NCBI GenBank assembly: GCA_009780185.1
Contig: WRAN01000003.1
Span: 1-64,000 of the forward strand
Reading direction: 5' to 3'
DNA length: 64,000 nucleotides
From: Defluviitaleaceae bacterium
GTDB lineage: Bacteria > Bacillota > Clostridia > Lachnospirales > WQUN01
Below are positions 1 to 7,553 of this stretch, piece by piece. Every line of letters begins with the position of its first letter. Position 1 is the stretch's first letter. The notes under the pieces are model-generated. The model made no database searches. It was not told the origin of the DNA and saw only the letters and a program-made list of their open reading frames with translations. The translations under genes and the position numbers were made by a program.

Positions 1-855
1 ATACTTAGGCCTAGACGGCCTTCATCGGGCGGTACATGGTCAGCCCCGGAAGAAACCCCAGAACCGTCACCAACACTTACCCCAGCACCATCCCCTATAC
101 CTATTGTCGCTTCTTCAAGGTTTTCTGCTTCATTGCATGACCTAAGCGAAGATGCAGAAATAGAGCTGATAAATATCGAAGTCGACTTGCCAGAGGATTT
201 TGTATCAGAAATACTTCTGATTGATGACCTAAACGCCATGTTCCTACAAGAAGAAATGCACAGAATAACTGTATTGGTAGATGGCGAAGCCGCGGAAGAT
301 ATCCTTACAATTATCAGCGTATATGTAGGTGATTTAGATATAAGCGATGAACAACTGTTGATGTTTAGAGGCTTTGTAATTGACCCGGATACAGGGATTT
401 ATACCGCTATCCCCGGCAGCTTCTCACCAGACCGCGACTATTTTTATTTTGAGTTTTCAGGCTCAGGAATAATAGGCGCAATGATTTATGAATTGCCGAT
501 ACCGTTATTACGCCTAACCATCAACCAATATAACTACTATTATCGGGGCACACCACAAACAAGCGATGCAGCCCCATTTATCACGCAAAACCGCACCATG
601 GTACCAATCCGCTTGGTATCAGAAGCCCTGGGCGCAACTCCACGTTGGGACAGAGCAACCCGCACGGCGTATATCTACTACAACGACACGGTTCTTAGTT
701 TGCCTGTAGGCCAACCCTTACCTGACGGAATGGGTACACCAGAATTGCATAATAACCGTGTCTTGGTGCCCCTTCGCTTTGTAATAGAAAACTTTAATGC
801 TATTACTTTCTGGGATGGTGCAAACCGTGAGGTTACGGTTTATGTTTTGGATTAA
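1..855 (+). CDS. C-terminal part of a surface protein with copper-amine-oxidase-like domain (partial, 5' end outside window)
   Basis: The reading frame is open from base 1 to the TAA at 853-855, so this is the 3' end of a longer gene; the TTG at 133 is only an internal codon. The first 45 residues are a Pro/Ser/Thr-rich linker (PEPSPTLTPAPSPIPIV), typical of wall-exposed Firmicute proteins. The last ~110 residues match the copper amine oxidase N-terminal-like domain (PF07833), with two repeats of the VPIRLVSEALGA / VPLRFVIENFNA pattern, each followed by an aromatic W-D motif. In Clostridia this domain is a common extracellular add-on and does not indicate amine oxidase activity. The rest of the protein, and hence its role, is not visible. 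Confidence 0.8.
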   Translation: MLRPRRPSSGGTWSAPEETPEPSPTLTPAPSPIPIVASSRFSASLHDLSEDAEIELINIEVDLPEDFVSEILLIDDLNAMFLQEEMHRITVLVDGEAAEDILTIISVYVGDLDISDEQLLMFRGFVIDPDTGIYTAIPGSFSPDRDYFYFEFSGSGIIGAMIYELPIPLLRLTINQYNYYYRGTPQTSDAAPFITQNRTMVPIRLVSEALGATPRWDRATRTAYIYYNDTVLSLPVGQPLPDGMGTPELHNNRVLVPLRFVIENFNAITFWDGANREVTVYVLD

Positions 856-860
856 TCCAA

Positions 861-876
861 TTGTGCTTTAGCACAA
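861..876 (+). repeat. short perfect stem-loop after the surface-protein stop
   Basis: TTGTGC-TTTA-GCACAA, a 6-bp stem 6 bases after the stop codon, ahead of the true terminator. It has no U-tract of its own. It may act as a 3' mRNA stabiliser; this is inference. Confidence 0.35.
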
Positions 877-920
877 TATATCCCTTTGAAGTGAGATGTG
901 TTTTCTGCATATAATACAAC

Positions 921-952
921 AAAAAAGAATCGGTGGGAGCCGATTCTTTTTT
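921..952 (+). terminator. rho-independent terminator of the surface-protein gene
   Basis: A 13-bp perfect stem (921-933 with 940-952) around the loop TGGGAG, ending in a T6 run. The A-run on the left would also serve the opposite strand, but no minus-strand gene lies near. Confidence 0.85.
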
Positions 953-1023
953 ATTGCTCTAATGGCCTTGCTACATTTATGGACTTAGGTATCAAATAAA
1001 ACAGAAAAAAATGATGAAATATG

Positions 1024-1052
1024 TTGACATCTATATTATGGTAAGATATAGT
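1024..1052 (+). promoter_or_regulatory. sigma-A promoter of the HTH-TPR regulator
   Basis: TTGACA at 1024-1029, a 17-base spacer, and TATAGT at 1047-1052. Transcription from here would start near 1059. That excludes the upstream ATG at 1011 as the start and supports the TTG at 1122. Confidence 0.75.
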
Positions 1053-1121
1053 AGATGCAGTGATGAACATCAGAAAAATATGTATTTTCAATACATAAAA
1101 CATCAAAGCGAGGTGAAACTT

Positions 1122-2441
1122 TTGGCTACATTATCAGAGATGAAATTTTTGAGCACATTATCAGTAATGGAGAAATTACATACGCTTAGAAATCATCATG
1201 GGTTATCTCAGTCAGATTTTGCCAGATTAGCAAAGACTAATCTCGACACTATTGTTGAAATTGAAGAAGGCCGAATGAGCTATACACTAACACAAGAGAA
1301 CAAATTGAGAGCTCATTTTGGTTTGTGTGGGCTTCCTTTATCAGACGAAGAACGTGCTGTATTTAAGGAAGAGCGTTACCGCTACCGTGATTTTATTAGG
1401 GCCGGAAATCTGACAGCGGCTAGGGAAGCACAAAAGGACTTAGAAAATATTGATAATTTAGAGCCTTGTGACCCTGATATGGTTATGTTGTCTAAAATAT
1501 TTGAGGCGCAAATGTTGATGGCTGAAGATGATTGTAAAAGTGCTGAGGAGAAACTTATTGCTGTCCAAGATCATCTGAGCAATACAAGCAAAGAAAATCA
1601 ATATCATTATAACTATAGTATGGGGTTTCTTAATTGCAAGCTTGGTGATTATAATAGCGGTACGATGTTTTTTGAAAAGGCGTATGAGTTACAGGATGAT
1701 AATGCTAATCTTTTACCGGAAGAAGATTTGAGGCTTTATCATAATTTAGCTTTGTGCTACGGGTATATTGAGAAACTGCACAAAGCTATCTTTTTCTTGA
1801 ATTTATCATTACAGAAACAACCGGAAGACAGAAATGCAAATCTTTACCTTCATCTGGGTATTGGGCTCACATTGAGCTATATAAAAGTGAATCATATACG
1901 TGAAGCTGAAAAAATAATTGAAAAATGTATGATAAAGGCTAAAAGCACCAAAGATGATACTAATATCGGTCGCATTTTATTTTGCTATGGTTGTTTGTAT
2001 GAAAAAAGAGAAGATTGGGATTTAGCCATTGATTATCTTGATCAAGCTCTAACATATCATCTAAAAGGCACAGATAACTATTGTGCAGCCCTTTTTCATA
2101 AAATTCAATGTATTATAAAGAATAGGAAATTTGCCGATGCAGAGCGTGAGTTAAAGATAGCAAAGGACATATATACCAAGAATGAACTATGGCCTATATA
2201 CTTTGAGGCTCAGGGATATTATCTTACTATTAGCCGTCGTATAAGTCAGAACAATGAGGTAGCCAGTACGTATTTAGAAACTGTAGCAATACCATATTTT
2301 CGCAAAAATCATGATCATATTGCTGCGCTTGAATATTGCAAGTTTCTTTCACGGCACTATGAGAAATCAGGTCAATCCAAGAAAGCTTTACACATGAAAA
2401 GCATGGTTGTAGAGATTTATGATTGGATTTATTGTTTATGA
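1122..2441 (+). CDS. HTH-TPR transcriptional regulator (RRNPP/PlcR-Rgg-like)
   Basis: A 439-residue protein with an N-terminal XRE-type helix-turn-helix (about residues 17-55, LSQSDFARLAKTNLDTIVEI) followed by about 350 residues of helical TPR-like repeats. This is the layout of RRNPP regulators (Rap, NprR, PlcR, PrgX, Rgg), which bind a re-imported peptide through the TPR part. The start is TTG 1122, preceded by GAGGTG at 1110-1115. An open frame reaches back to 1011 but lies upstream of the promoter. The next gene, 17 bases downstream, encodes a small secreted peptide, the usual partner arrangement. The family is clear; the targets and peptide specificity are inferred. Confidence 0.8.
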   Translation: MATLSEMKFLSTLSVMEKLHTLRNHHGLSQSDFARLAKTNLDTIVEIEEGRMSYTLTQENKLRAHFGLCGLPLSDEERAVFKEERYRYRDFIRAGNLTAAREAQKDLENIDNLEPCDPDMVMLSKIFEAQMLMAEDDCKSAEEKLIAVQDHLSNTSKENQYHYNYSMGFLNCKLGDYNSGTMFFEKAYELQDDNANLLPEEDLRLYHNLALCYGYIEKLHKAIFFLNLSLQKQPEDRNANLYLHLGIGLTLSYIKVNHIREAEKIIEKCMIKAKSTKDDTNIGRILFCYGCLYEKREDWDLAIDYLDQALTYHLKGTDNYCAALFHKIQCIIKNRKFADAERELKIAKDIYTKNELWPIYFEAQGYYLTISRRISQNNEVASTYLETVAIPYFRKNHDHIAALEYCKFLSRHYEKSGQSKKALHMKSMVVEIYDWIYCL

Positions 2442-2458
2442 TGAAAGGTGGCTGAAGT

Positions 2459-2650
2459 ATGAAGAGAAGGTTAACCGCCGCAGTAATCACTTTAATCTTG
2501 GTACTAAGTACTATAGTGCCTGTTTACGCAGGTCCTGCCTCAGGGGATCATCCTCCGCCACTAGGTCCCCCACAGGGGCGCTCCATTGCAATTGCATTGT
2601 CTGTCTGCGTTGACTATTGCGACTGCGATGTATGCGAAGAGCCGCAATAA
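2459..2650 (+). CDS. small secreted Cys-containing peptide, candidate signal pro-peptide for the HTH-TPR regulator
   Basis: A 63-residue product starting at ATG 2459, with AAAGGTGG 6 bases upstream. It begins with a classic signal peptide: KRR, a hydrophobic stretch to about residue 20, and a VYA cleavage motif near residue 24. The predicted exported part is about 39 residues, Pro/Gly-rich, and ends in a four-Cys tail (CVDYCDCDVC). The gene follows the regulator by 17 bases and is closed by its own terminator, as in Rap-Phr, PlcR-PapR and clostridial QssR-QssP cassettes. The four Cys are unusual for RRNPP pheromones, so a Cys-stabilised secreted peptide is an alternative. Confidence 0.65.
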   Translation: MKRRLTAAVITLILVLSTIVPVYAGPASGDHPPPLGPPQGRSIAIALSVCVDYCDCDVCEEPQ

Positions 2651-2671
2651 GATATCTCCCCCAAAAGCGCG

Positions 2672-2721
2672 AATAAAAATGCACATGCCAATCTCAGTCG
2701 GGTGGCATGTGCATTTTTATT
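2672..2721 (+). terminator. strong terminator after the peptide gene
   Basis: An 18-bp perfect stem, 2672-2689 with 2704-2721, whose right arm ends in TTTTTATT. It closes the regulator-peptide cassette. Confidence 0.85.
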
Positions 2722-2851
2722 TTGTTAATTTCTTCACTCTTCACTTCTCTACCCTATCAAGGATAAAGCCAAATGTGATCGGGTTTGTTCCAATCATCAA
2801 AACCGCTTTCTATTGGTGTATAATGTCACAAAAACTATAAAGGTTGATTTT

Positions 2852-4693
2852 ATGCCGTTTTTACCTACAACAGCTAGGGAGATAGCTGGTCAAGTGGATT
2901 TTGTTTTGGTTACTGGGGATGCTTATGTAGATCATCCTTCTTTTGGGGCTAGTATTATTGCCAGGCTTTTGGAGTCGCGTGGGTATAGTGTAGCAATACT
3001 TCCGCAGCCTGACTGGAAGACTACCGTGGACTTTACTACGTTTGGCTGTCCACGGCTGGGTTTTTTGGTTACTGGGGGCAATATTGATTCTATGGTGAAT
3101 CATTATTCTGTAAGCCTGCATAAGCGGAAATCGGATGCTTATTCTCCCGGTGGGCAACTTGGGAAGCGGCCTAATAGGGCTTCAATTGTGTATTGTAATA
3201 AAATCCGAGAGGTTTATAAGGATATACCTATTATTATTGGGGGGCTTGAGTCCAGTCTTAGGCGGCTTGCCCATTATGATTATTGGGATAATGCGGTGCG
3301 ACGGTCTATTTTGCTAGATAGTGCGGCGGATTTGATTGTGTATGGTATGGGAGAAAATCAGATTATAGAAATAGCCGAGGCGCTTGAAAGTGGCCTTAAG
3401 GTGCATGATTTGACTTTTATTGATGGGACAGTGTTTAAGACTAAAGATGTTTCTTTTTTGGATGAGCCAATTATTCTGCCAGCCTTTAAAATGATAAAAG
3501 AGCCTACCGTTCATAGTAAGAAGGAATATGCTAAGAGCTTTATGGTTCAATATCACAATGCGGACTATCTTACTGCGCGGGTGCTGGTAGAGGAATATTC
3601 CAATATTTATGTAGTGCAAAATAAACCAGCCAAGCCTCTTACTACTTCAGAGCTTGACCGGGTTTACGCATTGCCTTATATGCGAGATTATCACCCTATG
3701 TACAAGGATGCAGGGGGAGTACCTGCTATTGAAGAGGTTAAGTTTAGCATCACCAGTAATCGAGGGTGTTTTGGCGGTTGTAATTTTTGTGCCCTTAATT
3801 TTCATCAGGGGAGGCTTGTACAGTCTCGCAGCCATAAGTCTATTGTGGCTGAGGCTGCGGGTTTTACTCATGATGGGGATTTTAAGGGGTATATACATGA
3901 TGTAGGGGGGCCAACGGCTAATTTTAGAGGGCCGTCATGTGATAGGTGGACTAAGGAGAGTGTAGTTCCTTGTAAACGGCACTGTCTTGCGCCTAAGCCC
4001 TGCCCCAATCTTAAATATGATCATAAAGATTATTTGAAGCTGCTGAAGACGCTGAGGGAAATTCCTAAGGTGAAGAAGGTATTTATCCGCTCAGGGATAC
4101 GATTTGACTATGTACTTGGTGACCCTAAGGGGGATGCTTTTTTACAGGAATTGTGTGAGCATCATATAAGTGGGCGCTTGAAGGTTGCTCCAGAACATGT
4201 TTCTGAGAAGGTATTGAGGCATATGGGTAAGCCCAGTATTGAGGCTTATCAGGAGTTTGCCCAGAAATTTGATGCTGTTAACAAGAAATTAAAAAAAGAT
4301 CAATATCTCGTGCCTTATCTGATGTCTAGCCATCCGGGATGCAATCTGGATGATGCGATTGAGCTTGCAGAGTATCTGCAAAGCGTAGGCCACCAGCCAG
4401 AGCAGGTACAGGATTTTTATCCTACTCCGGGGACACTTTCTACATGTATGTATTATACGGGGCTCGACCCTCGTAATATGAAGCGGGTGTTTGTGGCTAA
4501 AAGTCAGCGGGAGAAGACCACCCAGCGGGCGCTTATGCAGTATCGGCTGCCTGTAAACTATGATATTGTGAAAAATGCGCTGATTAGGGCCGGGCGGAAG
4601 GATTTGATAGGGCATGATCCTAAATCACTCTTGAGGCCCAAGGGGGCAAAGAAGGAAACGCGCCGCGATATAAAACCTAGGAAAAAACGCTAA
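2852..4693 (+). CDS. YgiQ-family radical SAM protein (UPF0313)
   Basis: A 613-residue product with the YgiQ N-terminal domain (LVTGDAYVDHPSFGASIIAR), then a radical SAM core with the cluster-binding CFGGCNFC (C-x3-C-x2-C), and a basic C-terminal tail of the kind seen in this family. The cluster reductively cleaves S-adenosylmethionine; the substrate of YgiQ proteins is not established. The start is ATG 2852 with AAAGG about 8 bases upstream. The TTG at 2813 is rejected because it precedes a TATAAT box at 2819-2824. It is followed after 15 bases by a methyltransferase, probably in the same operon. Confidence 0.9.
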   Translation: MPFLPTTAREIAGQVDFVLVTGDAYVDHPSFGASIIARLLESRGYSVAILPQPDWKTTVDFTTFGCPRLGFLVTGGNIDSMVNHYSVSLHKRKSDAYSPGGQLGKRPNRASIVYCNKIREVYKDIPIIIGGLESSLRRLAHYDYWDNAVRRSILLDSAADLIVYGMGENQIIEIAEALESGLKVHDLTFIDGTVFKTKDVSFLDEPIILPAFKMIKEPTVHSKKEYAKSFMVQYHNADYLTARVLVEEYSNIYVVQNKPAKPLTTSELDRVYALPYMRDYHPMYKDAGGVPAIEEVKFSITSNRGCFGGCNFCALNFHQGRLVQSRSHKSIVAEAAGFTHDGDFKGYIHDVGGPTANFRGPSCDRWTKESVVPCKRHCLAPKPCPNLKYDHKDYLKLLKTLREIPKVKKVFIRSGIRFDYVLGDPKGDAFLQELCEHHISGRLKVAPEHVSEKVLRHMGKPSIEAYQEFAQKFDAVNKKLKKDQYLVPYLMSSHPGCNLDDAIELAEYLQSVGHQPEQVQDFYPTPGTLSTCMYYTGLDPRNMKRVFVAKSQREKTTQRALMQYRLPVNYDIVKNALIRAGRKDLIGHDPKSLLRPKGAKKETRRDIKPRKKR

Positions 4694-4708
4694 AAATGAA
4701 GAGGTACA

Positions 4709-5890
4709 ATGATGGAACTACCTAATGGATTATATAAAGTTGTGCTAAGTCAGCCAGTAAAAGGCGAAAATCACACCCGCGCTACCATTGAGGTTAGTGG
4801 GGATAAGCTTCAGCTTAGTATGTATACGGCTAAGCAGGTTTTTCATAGTAATTATAACCTTGCGGAGCTTAGGCCTGTTATTGACGGGCTTTTTGGTGTG
4901 ACCTTCATGCAATATCATGGCTGGGATGGAGAATATGAGTACTCGGCTCGGATTAGTAAGAAGGGGAAGTTGCTTACTTCCCGCAAGAAAGTTGCCTGTC
5001 AGCCACGCAAAACTAATTTTACTGAGGGGTTTAATCGGCAAAAGAATTATATAATTGCTGAGGGTGAGGCTATTCCGGCTTTGGTGGATATGAGCGTGTT
5101 TACTAAAGATGGTAAGATTGCAGCGCGCATGGGGGATAAGTTTGGGCAGATTAACCGGTTTCTGGAGCTACTTTCTGATGAAACAGGTGTAGAAGCTGTG
5201 CCAGAGGGTACTTCTGTTAATATTGTAGATTTTGGATGCGGAAAGTCATATCTTACTTTTTTGGTATATCACTATTTTGTTGTGATTCGTGGGCTTAGGG
5301 TTAATATTTGTGGTATGGATCTGGACGCACATGTTGTGAAGACTTGTTCTGCGGCGGCGGATAAGTATGGGTATTCTAATTTGAAATTTGTTCAAGGGGA
5401 TATAGGAAAACAGGTTTCGCCTCCTGTAGCGGGGTGGGGGAGTGAGGGAAGTTTTAATATTGTGATTAGCCTTCATGCTTGTGACACTGCTACGGATTAT
5501 GCTCTTTTTAATGCAATAAAATGGGGGGCGGATCTTATTTGTGCTGTGCCTTGCTGCCAGCATGAGCTGAAGGCGCAAATGAGGCCTCGGTCTTTGGAGC
5601 TGTTTAGCCGTTATGGGATAATAAAAGAACGGATAGCGGCTCTTGCTACAGATGCTATCCGTTCGAATTTATTGGAGGTTTGTGGGTACAAGGCTCAGAT
5701 TATTGAGTTTATTGATATGGAGCATACTCCTAAAAACTTGCTTATTCGTGCGAGGAAGCGGGTAGGGAAGGGGAGTAAGGGCGCTTGGGATGAGGTAGCG
5801 AGGATTGTGGAGGAATTTGGGTTTGAACCTATATTGCTGAGGTTGCTTTATGATGGTGGGTTTGTGTATAATAGTATAGATACAAACTGA
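4709..5890 (+). CDS. class I SAM-dependent methyltransferase (Methyltransf_32-like)
   Basis: A 393-residue protein. The N-terminal ~150 residues form an uncharacterised domain; the C-terminal half is a Rossmann methyltransferase with the SAM-binding VDFGCGKSYLTF motif around residue 175, an acidic second strand (GMDLDAHVV) and an LHACDTATDYAL region. This architecture is common in Firmicutes, and some relatives are guessed to act on RNA. The substrate cannot be told from sequence. It starts at ATG 4709 behind GAAGAGG and sits between ygiQ and the sortase-like gene with 15- and 17-base gaps, so the three are likely co-transcribed. Confidence 0.8.
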   Translation: MMELPNGLYKVVLSQPVKGENHTRATIEVSGDKLQLSMYTAKQVFHSNYNLAELRPVIDGLFGVTFMQYHGWDGEYEYSARISKKGKLLTSRKKVACQPRKTNFTEGFNRQKNYIIAEGEAIPALVDMSVFTKDGKIAARMGDKFGQINRFLELLSDETGVEAVPEGTSVNIVDFGCGKSYLTFLVYHYFVVIRGLRVNICGMDLDAHVVKTCSAAADKYGYSNLKFVQGDIGKQVSPPVAGWGSEGSFNIVISLHACDTATDYALFNAIKWGADLICAVPCCQHELKAQMRPRSLELFSRYGIIKERIAALATDAIRSNLLEVCGYKAQIIEFIDMEHTPKNLLIRARKRVGKGSKGAWDEVARIVEEFGFEPILLRLLYDGGFVYNSIDTN

Positions 5891-5907
5891 AATAAGGTGG
5901 GTTATTT

Positions 5908-6651
5908 TTGAAGCGGGAGATATATATTAGCATTGCACTTATGATTTTGGCGGTTGGAGCTTTTTTTTATCCTCGGGTACAGCATAGGCGATTTGATGCT
6001 CGTGCCCAGGAAGCCATTACGGAGTTTGCCAGGCGGATGGATTCGTATAGGTTGGAATATCGGGAACGATTAAATATTAGCGATGAATATGACATTGTGC
6101 TGGAGGAAGATCCGCGATTCTGGCTTACTAATGTGATGACTGGCCTTGCTATTGCAAATCATCGGTTGTATCTGGAGAATCAGGTGCATCTTTTGGATCC
6201 ATTTGCGTATAATCATCCTTCTTTCAATATTCTGCCCTTTGGGCTTGATACAGATATTATTGGGGTTTTAAGTATCCCTCGGATGGAGCTTATGGTACCA
6301 ATATATCTTGGTGCAAGCCCTCAGCATCTTAATAATGGAGCGGCACATGTGATTCATTCTTCTTTTCCTGTTGGTGGGATTAATACCAATGCGGTGATTG
6401 CGGGGCACCGGAATATGACCCATGGCCGGGTGTTTCGAGATATTGAGCAGCTAGAGATTGGGGATGAAGTTTGGGTTGCCAATTTTATTCAGACTATGGT
6501 GTATGAAGTGGTGGATATTATGATTGTAGAGCCCCATGAGACGGACGCGCTTTTTATACAGAGTGGCCGGGATCTGGTGACTCTGGTTACTACCCATACC
6601 AGGAGGCGTGGGAATCGGCGTTATATTGTTGTTGCTGAGCGGGTTATTTAG
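5908..6651 (+). CDS. class C sortase-like protein lacking the catalytic cysteine
   Basis: A 247-residue product with one N-terminal membrane anchor (residues 5-22) and a sortase fold of class C type: IPRMELMVPIYLG, FPVGG, then AGHRN carrying the catalytic His (H167) and an L-x-x-L-x-x-GD motif. The strand that should read TLVTC reads TLVTTHT, so the nucleophilic Cys is replaced by Thr229; the Arg at about 238 is kept. Known sortases need this Cys, so the protein is probably inactive as a transpeptidase or has another role. It starts at TTG 5908 behind AAGGTGGG. No pilin or LPxTG gene is nearby. Its stop overlaps the convergent pyrophosphatase gene by 8 bases. Confidence 0.75.
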   Translation: MKREIYISIALMILAVGAFFYPRVQHRRFDARAQEAITEFARRMDSYRLEYRERLNISDEYDIVLEEDPRFWLTNVMTGLAIANHRLYLENQVHLLDPFAYNHPSFNILPFGLDTDIIGVLSIPRMELMVPIYLGASPQHLNNGAAHVIHSSFPVGGINTNAVIAGHRNMTHGRVFRDIEQLEIGDEVWVANFIQTMVYEVVDIMIVEPHETDALFIQSGRDLVTLVTTHTRRRGNRRYIVVAERVI

Positions 6652-7009
6652 GCGCTTCGATTAGGTTGGTTATGTGGCTTTTGTAGAATTGCTCTTGAAA
6701 ATGGACTGCAGCGGCTATTTCTTCTGCAGTGAAGTATACACCGTCTGGGGCGGCTACCCATTTGTTTTCTATATCGTTTTCGCGGTAGACTACTGCTATT
6801 ATTCGGCCTTTGAAGGTGGTGACCGGTTCGTCCACGCCTAGTACATATACGTCTTGTTCTTCGTCATCTGGGGCTAGTATTCCTTCGATGTAGCCGTAGT
6901 TAATTGGGTAGATTATTTCAGGGTGCTTTGGGTGTGGGGTGCCTATTTGGCGATCTATTGTTATTGTTGTGATTTTGCCTAGGTAGTCGTGTATGTATTT
7001 ATCTTTCAT
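6644..7009 (-). CDS. short inorganic pyrophosphatase-family protein
   Basis: A 121-residue protein resembling the short clostridial proteins annotated as inorganic pyrophosphatase. It keeps PKHPEIIYPINYGYIEG (family I signature YPxNYGYI) and the acidic DDEEQDVYVLGVDEPV segment that supplies metal ligands. It is much shorter than the usual ~175-residue enzyme and lacks the C-terminal part, so hydrolysis of pyrophosphate is uncertain and another phosphate-ester substrate is possible. The gene is divergent from mazE (55-base gap) and converges on the sortase gene. Confidence 0.65.
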   Translation of the reverse strand: MKDKYIHDYLGKITTITIDRQIGTPHPKHPEIIYPINYGYIEGILAPDDEEQDVYVLGVDEPVTTFKGRIIAVVYRENDIENKWVAAPDGVYFTAEEIAAAVHFQEQFYKSHITNLIEAPK

Positions 7010-7040
7010 TTTCGCTCTCCTTGTAGTGTTTTTTTGTGTT

Positions 7041-7052
7041 TAGTATATACTA
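7041..7052. promoter_or_regulatory. palindromic operator-like site between the pyrophosphatase and mazE genes
   Basis: TAGTATATACTA, a perfect 12-bp palindrome 12 bases upstream of the mazE ATG. MazE-type antitoxins usually bind palindromes in their own promoter; assignment to this gene is inferred. Confidence 0.4.
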
Positions 7053-7064
7053 TATATATCCTAA

Positions 7065-7358
7065 ATGAAAGGCGTGGAGGAGATGACTGCTGTAATTTCT
7101 AAATGGGGCAACTCAAGAGGTGTGAGAATCCCTAAACCATATCTTGAAGACCTTGGACTTAAGGAAAATGATATTGTAGATATTGAAATGGACGGTAATG
7201 TAATAATAATTAAAAAAGCCTCAATGCGTATAAGCAAATCACTTGAAGAGCGCTTTGAAGATTTTTATGGAACAGATTTTGATGTGGCAATAGCCGAAAA
7301 TCCATATAATTCTCCCTTGGTTGATTGGGGTAAGCCTACCGGAGAAGAAGTATGGTGA
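7065..7358 (+). CDS. mazE: MazE/AbrB-type antitoxin
   Basis: A 97-residue SpoVT/AbrB swapped-hairpin protein (ISKWGNSRGVRIPKPYLEDL ... VDIEMDGNVIIIKK), the DNA-binding half of MazE antitoxins, followed by an acidic toxin-binding tail. The start may be ATG 7065 or ATG 7083; GTGGAGG at 7074-7080 is too close to the second to decide. The stop overlaps the ATG of a destroyed mazF (ATGGTGA), the normal coupling in mazEF operons. The antitoxin is intact but its toxin is not, so it may persist as a plain autoregulator. Confidence 0.8.
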   Translation: MKGVEEMTAVISKWGNSRGVRIPKPYLEDLGLKENDIVDIEMDGNVIIIKKASMRISKSLEERFEDFYGTDFDVAIAENPYNSPLVDWGKPTGEEVW

Positions 7359-7454
7359 AACAAGGCGATATAATTAGAGTTTGAAGTTATAGAGGCTGCT
7401 CCAGACCATATTCTTTGGGATGTTTTGGATATTGTAAATGATTTGCTTAGGTAA
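7352..7454 (+). pseudogene. mazF: mazF toxin remnant (internal deletion and frameshift)
   Basis: From ATG 7352 the sequence reads MVKQGDIIRV and then TGA; MVKQGDIIRV is the canonical beginning of MazF. Directly after, one frame over, comes FEVIEAAPDHILWDVLDIV ending in NDLLR and TAA at 7452-7454, which fits a MazF C-terminus. About 33 codons remain of the usual ~110, so the RNase core is gone. Confidence 0.7.
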
Positions 7455-7458
7455 AATT

Positions 7459-7487
7459 AAACCCCCGGTGAATGTACCGGGGGTTTT
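7459..7487 (+). terminator. terminator of the mazE cassette
   Basis: Stem ACCCCCGGT (7461-7469) with ACCGGGGGT (7476-7484) followed by TTT. Confidence 0.8.
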
Positions 7488-7491
7488 ATGT

Positions 7492-7520
7492 TTGACGCAT
7501 GTCCTATGCCATGATACTCT
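7492..7520 (+). promoter_or_regulatory. possible sigma-A promoter of the tldD-pmbA operon
   Basis: TTGACG at 7492-7497, a 17-base spacer and TACTCT at 7515-7520, 34 bases upstream of the tldD start. The -10 box is weak. Confidence 0.4.
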
Positions 7521-7553
7521 GATAAAAAATGGAAGTCAAAGGAGGATGTGTCA

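Noticed and set aside
133..135. TTG at 133 as the start of the first gene
   Set aside because: The frame is open to base 1 and the upstream residues form a natural Pro/Ser linker, so the gene begins outside the window.
1011..1121. N-terminal extension of the HTH-TPR regulator from ATG 1011
   Set aside because: It lies upstream of or across the TTGACA-17-TATAGT promoter and has no RBS; TTG 1122 has one.
2419..2613. Alternative frame overlapping the signal-peptide gene
   Set aside because: It shadows the secreted peptide gene, has no RBS and no signal or domain character.
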